Assembly: GCA_964642165.1 (NCBI GenBank)
Contig: CAZXOC010000143.1
Coordinates: forward strand, 1-17,970
DNA: 17,970 nt
Direction: 5' to 3'
From: CAYRVX01 sp964642165
GTDB lineage: Bacteria; Planctomycetota; Phycisphaerae; SM23-33
Shown here: piece by piece, positions 1 through 7,490 of the stretch
How positions within the stretch are numbered: position 1 is the stretch's first letter
Layout of the letters: each line of letters opens with the position of its first letter
Translations under genes and position numbers: made by a program
The notes under the pieces: model-generated
What the model was told of the DNA's origin: nothing
Seen by the model: only the letters and a program-made list of their open reading frames with translations
Database searches by the model: none

Positions 1-1113
1 CGATCAGGCCGACGAGGTCCAGCCGGTCGGCCAAGCTCAACAGCGCCGCGACGCCGAGGCATTACCGGCCCCGGCCAGCGCGTCTTCTCCTTCACGGTCC
101 AGGGGCGTCAGTTCAAGGACTTCGACATCTGGGTGAAGGCGGGCGGTCCCAGACGCGCCTATATCGAGACCGTGCCTGTGGAAGTGACCAACGGGGAATT
201 CCGCATCGTCTTTACGCCCAAGGTCGAGAACCCGGCAATCAACGCGATTGAGATCATCCCGCAGGCGAAGGCCGCAAAGGGTGCGGCGACGATACGGATC
301 CAGGCCGGATCGATCGCGCCGTTTACCGACTCCAAGGGCCAGGTCTGGCAGGCGGAGAGAGGATTTGAAGGCGGCCGGATGAGTAACGTAGGCCGACTCA
401 GCTTTCGGCCGAGGGGCTCCGGCGGTCGCCCGGGAGGCTTCGGGCGTGGTCGCGGCGGGGCCGGAGCGGCGTATGCCTTGGCCATCGCGATCGACCTGGC
501 AGGGCAGCGCCAGTACGTTCAGGTCACCTCGAACTCGGTTGTCGGGGTCTCGGCGGCCGACGGGAAGCTCCTCTGGCGTTATGACCGGGCCGTCAACAGA
601 ATGGGTATCAACTGCACCACGCCGCTGTTCCACGACGGTCACATCTTCGCCGCCTCAGCCTACGGCGCGGGCGGCGGATTGGTGAAGCTGATCAAGGACG
701 CGAGCGGCGGCGTCAAGGCCGAGGAAGTCTTCTTCACCCGGGACATGCAGAACCATCACGGGGGCCTCATCCTCCACGACGGCTGCTTGTACGGCGCCAA
801 CGGCGGCAATGAGGGCGGCGCCCTCGTCTGCCTCGACTTCAAGAACGGCAAGACGCTGTGGGACCGGCGCGCCGACGAAGGGCGCCGAGGGAAGGGCTCA
901 CTGGCCTTCGCGGACGGCCGGCTCTACTACCGCATGGAGAACGGCACCGTGGTGCTGATCGAGCCGAACGGGAAGCAGTATGTCGAGCACGGGCGGTTCG
1001 AGCAGCCCGACCGCACCAGGAGCCCGGCGTGGTCGCACCCGGTCATCGCCAACGGCAAGCTGTACATCCGTGACCAGAGCCTGCTGCTCTGCTACGACGT
1101 CGAGGCGAAGTAA
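1..1113 (+). CDS. Malectin-domain / PQQ-like beta-propeller protein, 5' partial
   Basis: This is the 3' part of a secreted-type protein. The frame is open to base 1, but recognisable homology starts at about base 58 (GITGPGQRVF) and runs to about 280 with malectin motifs (DFDIWVKAGGP, NPAINAIEIIP). Malectin domains bind carbohydrate. A second malectin start (RIQAG, FTDSKGQVW, GFEGG; 283-375) breaks off after about 30 residues. A Gly/Arg/Pro-rich linker follows (406-471), then PQQ/BamB-like propeller blades (472-1110) with QYVQ, GKLLWRYD, NHHGG and GKTLWDRR motifs. The propeller ends naturally in LYIRDQSLLLCYDV before a TAA stop. The blades match only the C-terminal half of the planctomycete PQQ family as I know it. 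The first ATG inside (133) lies within the malectin domain and is not a credible start. The protein is probably extracytoplasmic. Its enzymatic activity, if any, is unknown. Confidence 0.8.
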   Translation, partial: RSGRRGPAGRPSSTAPRRRGITGPGQRVFSFTVQGRQFKDFDIWVKAGGPRRAYIETVPVEVTNGEFRIVFTPKVENPAINAIEIIPQAKAAKGAATIRIQAGSIAPFTDSKGQVWQAERGFEGGRMSNVGRLSFRPRGSGGRPGGFGRGRGGAGAAYALAIAIDLAGQRQYVQVTSNSVVGVSAADGKLLWRYDRAVNRMGINCTTPLFHDGHIFAASAYGAGGGLVKLIKDASGGVKAEEVFFTRDMQNHHGGLILHDGCLYGANGGNEGGALVCLDFKNGKTLWDRRADEGRRGKGSLAFADGRLYYRMENGTVVLIEPNGKQYVEHGRFEQPDRTRSPAWSHPVIANGKLYIRDQSLLLCYDVEAK

Positions 1114-1409
1114 CGGGCCCCCTGAGAGCCGGGGGGCAGCTGGCGGCTGGGGACCACCTCCGGTTGCGGCGCCATGCCAAGAGCTTCTTCGACGGGTCCA
1201 CGAGAGGCCGCGCTGGCTTGCGTTTCGTCTGGGGTTACATGTCTCAGCCGAGGCCTTGGAGCGGCAGCAGAGCGACCGCGCGGATGGTCACCGGATGGCG
1301 AAGCAGGTGGACGGGATCGCAATGGTGTTCCGGTGACGTTGCCCTCGCAGGGAGCCGCCCCGAGCGCGCTCGGGAACCACGGCGCCGTCTGGGAGCGAAA
1401 AAGAGGAAC
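1114..1409. other. Non-coding spacer between the PQQ gene and the IS region
   Basis: About 300 bases lie between the stop of the malectin-PQQ gene and the stop of the minus-strand small gene, so the two genes converge. The short open frames here have no recognisable composition or motif. Apart from a GC-rich hairpin just after the PQQ stop, I see no tRNA, repeat or clear IS terminus. The left end of the insertion sequence probably falls in this stretch. Confidence 0.5.
1117..1137 (+). terminator. GC-rich hairpin after the PQQ gene
   Basis: GCCCCC (1117-1122) can pair with GGGGGC (1132-1137) around a short loop, 4 bases after the TAA stop. There is no T-tract, so it is at best a weak intrinsic terminator or an RNA 3'-end stabiliser. 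Confidence 0.25.
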
Positions 1410-1790
1410 CTACTCTCGGTGTTCTTGACGGCGGATAATGTCCGCGACATCTCCGACGGGGAGCACGTGCGGAAGCATGATCTTGACGACCCTCGCAAGC
1501 TCCGCGAAGTCGGCCTCAGGAGTGTCGAAGGTCACTTCCACCGAGTTAGCGTGGGAGCCCGCGAGCTCGGCTGAGAAATGCCCGCGTCCCAATTCAGCCT
1601 TTCGGACCCAGTAATGCCCCGTCATGGCCATGGCTTTGTCTTCGACGTAGCACCTACCATCGTCGGGCATCTCGAAGCTCCGCTGGATGAGCAGGTACTG
1701 GTCAGATCCGTCGAGCCCCTGTTCGAACATGACCTGGTAGTAGTCTCCTGACTCATCGACCCAGACCCGGCTTGCATCGAACGCCTTCAT
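1410..1790 (-). CDS. Small conserved-looking hypothetical protein coupled to the transposase
   Basis: This encodes a soluble protein of 126 residues with no signal peptide or membrane segment; I do not recognise a named family. The sequence is well mixed (WVDESGDYYQVMFEQG, QYLLIQRSFEMPDDG, EVTFDTPEADF) and looks like a genuine alpha/beta protein. I chose the ATG at 1790 because GAGGAAAG lies about 6 bases before it. An in-frame ATG at 1832 would add 14 residues and overlaps the transposase stop as ATGA, with a weaker GAGG upstream. Either way the gene directly follows the transposase on the same strand. It could be a passenger gene of the insertion sequence or a chromosomal gene that now relies on its transcript. 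Confidence 0.6.
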   Translation of the reverse strand: MKAFDASRVWVDESGDYYQVMFEQGLDGSDQYLLIQRSFEMPDDGRCYVEDKAMAMTGHYWVRKAELGRGHFSAELAGSHANSVEVTFDTPEADFAELARVVKIMLPHVLPVGDVADIIRRQEHRE

Positions 1791-1828
1791 CGCCCTTTCC
1801 TCAACCGCTACATGTCCCGTAAGAGCCT

Positions 1829-2908
1829 TCATGCCGCCTCGCGGTAGTAGCTCTTGAGCAACCCGCCCAGCCGCTCGTGGCACTTGACTTCGCCTTCCCG
1901 AGTCGGGGGAATGTCCGGTTCGACCGGTCGGCAGTAATCCAGCCCTTTGTGCGGACGCTCGAGGTTGTGATGTTCTGCGTACTGCTCGACGACAAACCGA
2001 ACGTGCTTTTCTCCGAACAGGATCATCTTGTTGAGGACTTCGGCCTTCACTGCCCTCACCCAGCTTTCCGCGTAGGGATTCAAGTTGGGCGACCACTTGG
2101 GCATCTTCAAGCACCGCACGCCAGCCGCCCCAAGCGTCTGCTGGAACTTCTTGGTGAACAGCGGATCGCGGTCATGGATCAGGATCCGCTTGTCCTTGAG
2201 GAAGCCGTCCTCGGCGTCGGTCAGATTCCGGGCCCACTGGAGCATCTGGGCCTCGCACGGATCGACATGAATGCCGGCGATCTGGACGCGCCGCGTGGCT
2301 AGGTCGATAACGAAGAAGACCATGTAGCGGGTCAGGCCCTTCAGCCCCCAAGCCTCCACGCTGAAGAAGTCGCAGGCGCTGATGCTCTCCCAGTGGCTCT
2401 GGATGAAGGTCTTCCACGTCGTCTTGTAGGGCTTGTCCGGATCGGGCAGCAGGCCGGCGTCGAGCATGACCCTTCGGACCGTCTGCCAGTGGACCTCGTA
2501 GCCGAGTTTCTTCAGCTCGCCGTTGATCCGGCCGTAGCCCCACGAGGGGTTCTGCTCGGCCATCTGGAGCACCAGCTTGCGAATCATGTTGGCCTTGGTG
2601 GGGGCAGGTCCTCGCTTGCCCCGGCGGTCGGAGCCGTCGTACTTGCGGGCCACCAACTTGCGGTGCCACGTCAGGATGGTCTCGGGCGAGAACAGCGTGC
2701 CGAACTGGCGCAGCAGCTCCCTCCCCAGCTTCATGCCCGTCGCCGCGAGCCGACGCCTTTGGGAGTCGTTCAGGATGATCCGCTTTTGGCCAAGCTTCTC
2801 CCGCAGGATGCGGTTTTCCTCGCGCAGGTAGGCGATCACGTCCTGCTGCTGCCGGTTCATCCAGCCGGCAACGGCCACAACGAAGAACTGCCAAGGTGTG
2901 AAGGTCAT
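1829..2908 (-). CDS. Integrase-core (rve) DDE transposase
   Basis: A protein of 359 residues from the ATG at 2908; a TTG at 2926 would add 6. It catalyses DNA strand transfer for an insertion sequence. A short hydrophobic N-terminus is followed by a charged helix (LREENRILREKLG), a helix-turn-helix region with SPETILTWHRKLV and WGYGRINGELKKLG, and the integrase core. The catalytic triad is visible: D in ACDFFSVEAWG, D in LIHDRDPLF, and E in NLNPYAESWV. The C-terminal HHNLERPHKGLDY is typical of IS481/IS3-like enzymes. Length is normal and the frame is unbroken, so it may be active. No Shine-Dalgarno precedes the ATG; translation may be coupled to a 17-codon upstream frame whose TGA overlaps it. 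The 3' end overlaps the next gene's alternative ATG. Confidence 0.9.
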   Translation of the reverse strand: MTFTPWQFFVVAVAGWMNRQQQDVIAYLREENRILREKLGQKRIILNDSQRRRLAATGMKLGRELLRQFGTLFSPETILTWHRKLVARKYDGSDRRGKRGPAPTKANMIRKLVLQMAEQNPSWGYGRINGELKKLGYEVHWQTVRRVMLDAGLLPDPDKPYKTTWKTFIQSHWESISACDFFSVEAWGLKGLTRYMVFFVIDLATRRVQIAGIHVDPCEAQMLQWARNLTDAEDGFLKDKRILIHDRDPLFTKKFQQTLGAAGVRCLKMPKWSPNLNPYAESWVRAVKAEVLNKMILFGEKHVRFVVEQYAEHHNLERPHKGLDYCRPVEPDIPPTREGEVKCHERLGGLLKSYYREAA

Positions 2909-2924
2909 GGGGTGGATGGAAGCC

Positions 2925-2992
2925 AAGGGGTGACTTCGAGAGCAATCTCGCTCAGCATGGCACCCGTGACACCACGGGATTGGTCACCCGTT
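2925..2992. other. Folded multi-hairpin leader upstream of the transposase
   Basis: An outer 10-base imperfect inverted repeat (AAGGGGTGAC at 2925-2934, GTCACCCGTT at 2983-2992; 9 of 10 pair) encloses two perfect hairpins. These are CGAGA-GCAA-TCTCG (2937-2950) and CCCGTG-ACAC-CACGGG (2963-2978). The result is a three-way-junction fold just upstream of the transposase start. It could be an RNA leader controlling transposase expression, or a DNA structure at the element's end. Confidence 0.45.
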
Positions 2993-3017
2993 GGCCGCTC
3001 CTTTCATCGATGGCGGC

Positions 3018-3023
3018 ATTATA
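3018..3023 (-). promoter_or_regulatory. Possible -10 box for the transposase
   Basis: On the minus strand the sequence reads TATAAT exactly, 110 bases upstream of the transposase ATG and just before the folded leader. No convincing -35 hexamer is seen at the usual distance. An AAAGGAG sequence follows at 3004-2998. Confidence 0.35.
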
Positions 3024-3063
3024 CCGGGCCATTGCGTCGAGGCCAGTTCCGCCGGCTCAACGC

Positions 3064-4830
3064 CTACCGAGCTTCCTTGCGTTGTCGCGCCGGCGGGGGA
3101 GACAGTCTGCCGAACCTGCCCGCGCGAGGAGAGTCCGCGGGAAGCCGCCCGTTGGCGTCGAGGGTTACCTCTTCGAGGAAGCCCTTGGCGTCGTACCCGG
3201 CCGCCTTCATGATCGAGAAGTCCGTGAACCGGTTCCAGAGCAGCTCGATGCGGGACTCGGCGTCCACGACGTTCTCGTCCCAACGGACGAAGCGCCATCG
3301 CTCGGCGAAGTTCCTGTTGTTGGGCAGGCGGAGGATCACGTGCACCCGGCGGTCGCCGGCATCGGCCGGCGGCGCGGCGATCACGTTGCGGTAGAAGTGG
3401 ACGAGCCGCTTGCCGGCGGGGTACTGGCGGATCGCCCTCGCCGAATCCGCCGTCGTTGCTCTCGAGAAATCGCCGGCGCTCTCATCGAGCTTCTCGGGGA
3501 CCTTGGTTCCGCCGCCCATCAGCGAGACCGTTCCGCGAATCGTGTTATGGTGGATCCAGACGTTCCGCAGCCATCCCGGCTGGAGGCCCGCCCGGATCTC
3601 GCCCTCGACCGTGTTGTGGCAGATCTCGATCTCGTCGTTGTTCCACTGGCCGAGCAGCGAGCACCGCCCGCGCAGGACGTTGCCGCGGTAGGTATTCCCG
3701 TAGCCGTTGTCTTTGTCGCCGAAGCACTCACCGCGCTGGATGTTCTCGATGACGTTGTCTTCCACGACGGCGTCGCGAACGGTGTAGAAGACCATCGCCC
3801 CGCCGTGCCCGCCGCGCGGGGCGACGTAGAAGCGGTCGTGCATCCAGCAGTCCTGGATGACGAAGTTGCGATAGTAGTCGCACTCCGGCCGGACGCCCCA
3901 GGCCTGGAAGTCGCCCTTGCGGTTGCCGGCGAAGGTGAAGATGAAGGCCGGGTTCTCCGCCCAGTCGGCCCAGAGGTGGTGCAGGTTCATCCGGCGGAGG
4001 TGGAGGGTCTTGCCGCCGTCCCACAGGACGAACATGTAGTAGCAGGCGTTCTTCACCTCCAGGTTGTCCATGTAGACGTACTCGCAGCCTCGGCCGACCG
4101 CGATGCGGTGGCCGTAGCCCTGCGTGCTCGGCGCCTTGCCGGCCCCCGCGAGCTTGTCGGCGGCGGCCTGTTGCTCGTGGACAGCCTTCTGCCTGGCGGC
4201 GCTCCAGCCGAGGTCGATCACCGGCTTCTCGCCCGGGTATGCGAGCCAGTACCGCGGCGATCGGGCGTCGAGCCGCAGCACGTTCTCGTTGCGCTTACCG
4301 GGCGAGGCCGGGGCCTTCACCGTGTACCGGCCGCCGCGCAGGACGACCATGGCGCCCGGCGGGTAGGAGAATCTCTCCGGCGGGTTCGCCGCGCGCATCA
4401 CGGTCCGCCAGGGCCTGGCCGCCGAGCCGTCGGCCCCATCGTTGCCCTCGGGACTGAGGAAGTAGAAGCCTGCCTTCGTGACCGTCAGCGTGAACGCCTG
4501 CGCGGCCATCCGGCCGCCGGCGTCGCGCAACGAGATCTCGACCCCGTGGGTGCCCTCTGCGGCGGGGGCCGGCCAGGTGATCGCGCCGCTGCGCGCGTCG
4601 ATCTTCATTCCCGCCGGCGACTTGGTCAGTGAGAACCTGTAGGGGTATTCGCCGCCCTTGATGGCCGGGCGCATCGAGTACTGGATCCCGGGGTAGGCCT
4701 TCTCCACCGGCCGCGATGTGAACCGGGGCCTCGCGAAGCCTGGGCACTCAAGCGGGGTCGGATATCTCGGAGCGTCCACCCCTGCGGCCCCACACGCCGC
4801 AAGCGCCAGGGCGATTGTCGATCGGGTCAT
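3064..4830 (-). CDS. Secreted right-handed parallel beta-helix protein with N-terminal Ig-like domain
   Basis: A protein of 588 residues. The N-terminus MTRSTIALALAAC has a short hydrophobic stretch ending in LAAC, which fits a lipobox with Cys13, so it may be a lipoprotein. Residues of about 30-118 look like a putative Ig/cadherin-like domain (GMKIDARSGAITWPAP, HGVEISLRDAGG). YFLSPEGNDGADG (123-135) then WRTV opens a parallel beta-helix, as in pectate-lyase-like proteins. The coils show repeated N/V/I ladders (NLEVKNACYY, VVEDNVIENI, NTYRGNVLRG, IEICHNTVEG, VWIHHNTIRG). Such proteins bind or cleave polysaccharides; the substrate cannot be read here. It is the last gene of the minus-strand operon, 36 bases after the NHL gene. 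The start has only a weak AAGG upstream. Confidence 0.85.
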   Translation of the reverse strand: MTRSTIALALAACGAAGVDAPRYPTPLECPGFARPRFTSRPVEKAYPGIQYSMRPAIKGGEYPYRFSLTKSPAGMKIDARSGAITWPAPAAEGTHGVEISLRDAGGRMAAQAFTLTVTKAGFYFLSPEGNDGADGSAARPWRTVMRAANPPERFSYPPGAMVVLRGGRYTVKAPASPGKRNENVLRLDARSPRYWLAYPGEKPVIDLGWSAARQKAVHEQQAAADKLAGAGKAPSTQGYGHRIAVGRGCEYVYMDNLEVKNACYYMFVLWDGGKTLHLRRMNLHHLWADWAENPAFIFTFAGNRKGDFQAWGVRPECDYYRNFVIQDCWMHDRFYVAPRGGHGGAMVFYTVRDAVVEDNVIENIQRGECFGDKDNGYGNTYRGNVLRGRCSLLGQWNNDEIEICHNTVEGEIRAGLQPGWLRNVWIHHNTIRGTVSLMGGGTKVPEKLDESAGDFSRATTADSARAIRQYPAGKRLVHFYRNVIAAPPADAGDRRVHVILRLPNNRNFAERWRFVRWDENVVDAESRIELLWNRFTDFSIMKAAGYDAKGFLEEVTLDANGRLPADSPRAGRFGRLSPPPARQRKEAR

Positions 4831-4866
4831 TCGGATAGCCTTAACCTGGACGTTGGGAATGCCGCG

Positions 4867-7464
4867 TCATTGCTGCCGGATTCTTGCGGCGGCCGTCGCC
4901 TGGAACGTCTTGGCGAGCCGTAGCAGTCTGATGTTCACGATGTCAGACACATAGATGTAGTCGTCGGTGGCGTCCACGCTGCTGGGCCAGGCCATGGGGA
5001 CGCCTTGGACGGGCACGAGGTCGCCCGGGAGGCCGCCGGTGGAGTCGCGATTGCCGTACGTGCCGAAACGGAGGATCGTATTGCCCTCGTTGTCGATTAC
5101 CGACACCTGCGGCAGAAGGGACGTCGGATAGTAGATGCGGCCCCAGCCGTCGACGCCGAAACGCGGCGTTCTGCTGAAGTGCGGGCCAATGACGCCGTAG
5201 TGGATGTCGTAGACCTTGGCCGGCTTGACCGGCGCCGTCGGGAACAGGCCGCCGGCCGTCAGGGACCCCGTGGGGGCATACTTATAGATGCGGCCGGTGC
5301 TTTGGAGGAAGTTCCTGTCGACCTCAAAGCCCTTCGGTGGGTCCTTGGGCGGGCCGTCGTATTTGCCGGCGTATAGGTTCCCCCGGCGGTCGAAGCGGAC
5401 ACCCGCGGCGCGGACCTTCTGGCCGAAGCTCCTGAACAGAAGGCCATCCCATGGTGCCTCGTTTGTGTCCGCCTGGAAGAAGCGCAGGTACCCGCCGTAG
5501 TCGGGGCCCGTGCCCAGCGCGCCCAGGGTTGCGAGGCTGCCGTCGGGGGCGGCGGCGATGCCCCGGTCGCCCTTGCCCAGGCCGATGCGCCAGTCGTTGC
5601 TGAGCTTCGGCGTACAGGCGTTGGTCCCCGATCCGCCGACTGGCCCGGGGGTAAGGAAGTCGCTGCCAAGCCTGTATCGCATGACCGGCTTGCGGTCGTC
5701 ACGGGTGTAGAGCCACCGGTTCCGGGCGTCGATCGCCAGGGCGATCGCCCGGACGGGCTTGCCTTCGCCCTCCAAACAGGGCAGGAACTCCGGGTTCGCC
5801 CAGTCGGCGATCCTCGAGCAGAACCCGAAGCCGTCTGCGAAGTAGAGACCCTCGGTCTTCGGGTCCGCGGCGAAGTGTTGGAGGTCCAGGGCGCGCTGCC
5901 GGCCGGCCTCGTAGAAGTCCTTGACCAGCGCGAGGTCCGCGCCGCTGTCGCGGTAGACCCGAACCGGAAGCGCCGAATAGGCGACCCAGACGAACACCTC
6001 GCCTCGGACCTCGACTGCGACAAGGTGCGTCGGCTGGCTGAAGTGGCGCACTTCGCACAGGGGCAAAGTCGCCTGGGGGGACGTATCGCGCGTCCAGTCG
6101 CCGAACCTCAACAGCTTGAGCTCGCCCTTGCCGTGGTAGTGGCCGGTGCGCGTCGTCACGTAGAGGGCCTTCGAGTTGGGGTGGACGGCGATCGCGTCTG
6201 GATGCGCCAGGGGAATCTCGCGTAGGAGCTTGCCGGCGCTGTCCAGCACGACGATCCGCCGGTTCTGGCGATCGCAGACGAACACCCGTCCCTCGGCGTC
6301 CGCGGCCACGCCTTGCAGGGCCGCGTAATTGCCGTATCGGGCGTCCGCGATCGGCGAGGCTTCGCGGGCCTTCAGGTCGCGGATCACCTTGTCCTCGTCC
6401 AGCGCGAAGAACACCTCGGCCTTTCTTGTGGTCAGGTCGACCTTGAAGACCTTGCCGTCCCGCCAGAACCCCGTCGCCTCCGCGCCGATGCGCCGTCTCC
6501 TCTCGCCCAGCGTTCCCGCGAAGAGGCCGGCGATGTAGAGATGCCTGCCGTCGGGAGACAGGCAGGTGTGCATCTGGCCCGTCAGCTTCCAGGGGACCTT
6601 CCAGGTGTTCTTCTCCGGGTGAACCATGGGCGGCTCGTTGACGAGCCTGCCTTCAAGGACCGGTTCGGCCGGGATCGTTCCGTCCGTGTTGACCGTCATC
6701 AACCGGTACTCGTGGGTCAGCAGGAGCCGGTCCCGGCCGGGCGACGGAATCAACGTGGCGATCCTGCCCCGGTTGCCGCAGATGAACGTGCTCGACAAGG
6801 CCGGCGAGTCCAGATCGTTGAACTGGAAGCTGTACGTGCCATCCTCTCTCGCGTGGATGCCCCACCCCTTGACCTGGTCGGCCTTCTTTCCGGCGGGGGG
6901 CGGATACACTGTGCTGAGATAGCTGCCGTTGGCGTCGTATCGGCGGAGGGCGGCCGGGCCGTAGTTGTTGGCGTTGCCCAGCACGTACACCGCGCCGTCG
7001 GGCTTGGCCTCCAGGCCCGTGATCCGCCAGGCGGCATGATCGCCCTGACCCATGTCCCTGGAGTAGTACGCGTAGGGATCGCCACCGGCGATTCGGTCCA
7101 GCCTGACGCCCATGCCGGCCCGCACGCGGACGGAGCAGGCGGACGCGTCGGCGACAGGTTGGCCGTAGTCGTCCTTGCCGTCCCATGTCAGGCGCTGGCG
7201 GAGGCCGAGTGCGAGCGGCGCCGGGGGCGCGGCGCCGACGCCCAGAACGCCGGCGGCGAGATGACGCACTACCTTGCCGTGGGCATCGAGGATCGCCACC
7301 TCCACGTCGGTCGCGGCCCGGACGGCGAATACTATGTTCGTTCCGCCGTCGGCTTGCTCGACGGTCAGCGAGGTGACGAGTTTGTCCGGCGCCTTACGTG
7401 CCGCCGCCCGCAGGCCCGTAGCCGCGAACAGCACCAGGGCAACGACCACTGTCATTCGTCGCAT
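4867..7464 (-). CDS. Secreted NHL-type beta-propeller protein with FlgD-like Ig domain
   Basis: A protein of 865 residues from the ATG at 7464, chosen because GAGAGGA lies 7 bases upstream; a TTG at 7494 would overlap the Kelch gene's stop but precede the signal peptide. MRRMTVVVALVLFAATG is a clear signal peptide. Residues of about 54-117 resemble a FlgD-like Ig domain (VEVAILDAHGKVVRHL, then LTWDGKDDYGQPV). The rest is NHL/SMP-30-like propeller sequence, clearest in LQGVAADAEGRVFVCD, RRIVVLDSAGKLL and PDAIAVHPNSKALYVT, with further blades to the C-terminus. It probably acts outside the cytoplasm as a binding or scaffold protein; no catalytic residues can be assigned. It sits 26 bases after the Kelch gene and 36 before the beta-helix gene, so co-transcription is likely. 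Confidence 0.85.
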   Translation of the reverse strand: MRRMTVVVALVLFAATGLRAAARKAPDKLVTSLTVEQADGGTNIVFAVRAATDVEVAILDAHGKVVRHLAAGVLGVGAAPPAPLALGLRQRLTWDGKDDYGQPVADASACSVRVRAGMGVRLDRIAGGDPYAYYSRDMGQGDHAAWRITGLEAKPDGAVYVLGNANNYGPAALRRYDANGSYLSTVYPPPAGKKADQVKGWGIHAREDGTYSFQFNDLDSPALSSTFICGNRGRIATLIPSPGRDRLLLTHEYRLMTVNTDGTIPAEPVLEGRLVNEPPMVHPEKNTWKVPWKLTGQMHTCLSPDGRHLYIAGLFAGTLGERRRRIGAEATGFWRDGKVFKVDLTTRKAEVFFALDEDKVIRDLKAREASPIADARYGNYAALQGVAADAEGRVFVCDRQNRRIVVLDSAGKLLREIPLAHPDAIAVHPNSKALYVTTRTGHYHGKGELKLLRFGDWTRDTSPQATLPLCEVRHFSQPTHLVAVEVRGEVFVWVAYSALPVRVYRDSGADLALVKDFYEAGRQRALDLQHFAADPKTEGLYFADGFGFCSRIADWANPEFLPCLEGEGKPVRAIALAIDARNRWLYTRDDRKPVMRYRLGSDFLTPGPVGGSGTNACTPKLSNDWRIGLGKGDRGIAAAPDGSLATLGALGTGPDYGGYLRFFQADTNEAPWDGLLFRSFGQKVRAAGVRFDRRGNLYAGKYDGPPKDPPKGFEVDRNFLQSTGRIYKYAPTGSLTAGGLFPTAPVKPAKVYDIHYGVIGPHFSRTPRFGVDGWGRIYYPTSLLPQVSVIDNEGNTILRFGTYGNRDSTGGLPGDLVPVQGVPMAWPSSVDATDDYIYVSDIVNIRLLRLAKTFQATAAARIRQQ

Positions 7465-7490
7465 TCGGATTCCTCTCGGCGCCCGCTCGC

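Larger units (their letters stand above)
1410..2992 (-). mobile_element. Insertion sequence of the integrase-core (IS481/IS3-like) type, limits approximate
   Basis: The element is recognised by its transposase with intact DDE residues. The right limit is placed at the edge of the folded leader. The left limit is unknown and is set at the end of the coupled small gene. I could not find convincing terminal inverted repeats or a target duplication by eye. It lies between two convergent genes (PQQ and beta-helix), so the insertion appears not to have broken either. Confidence 0.4.

Noticed and set aside
2925..2992. A bridge RNA of the IS110 type
   Set aside because: The adjacent transposase is a DDE integrase-core enzyme, not a DEDD/serine IS110 recombinase, so the guide-RNA mechanism is not expected.
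1114..3063. Terminal inverted repeats of the insertion sequence
   Set aside because: Only short GGTGAC/GTCACC matches occur on both sides; none is long or positioned well enough to define element ends.
2980..4632. Long plus-strand open frame (550 codons)
   Set aside because: Antisense to the beta-helix gene, with Val/Ala/Arg/Pro-rich composition typical of a high-GC shadow frame and no domain motifs.
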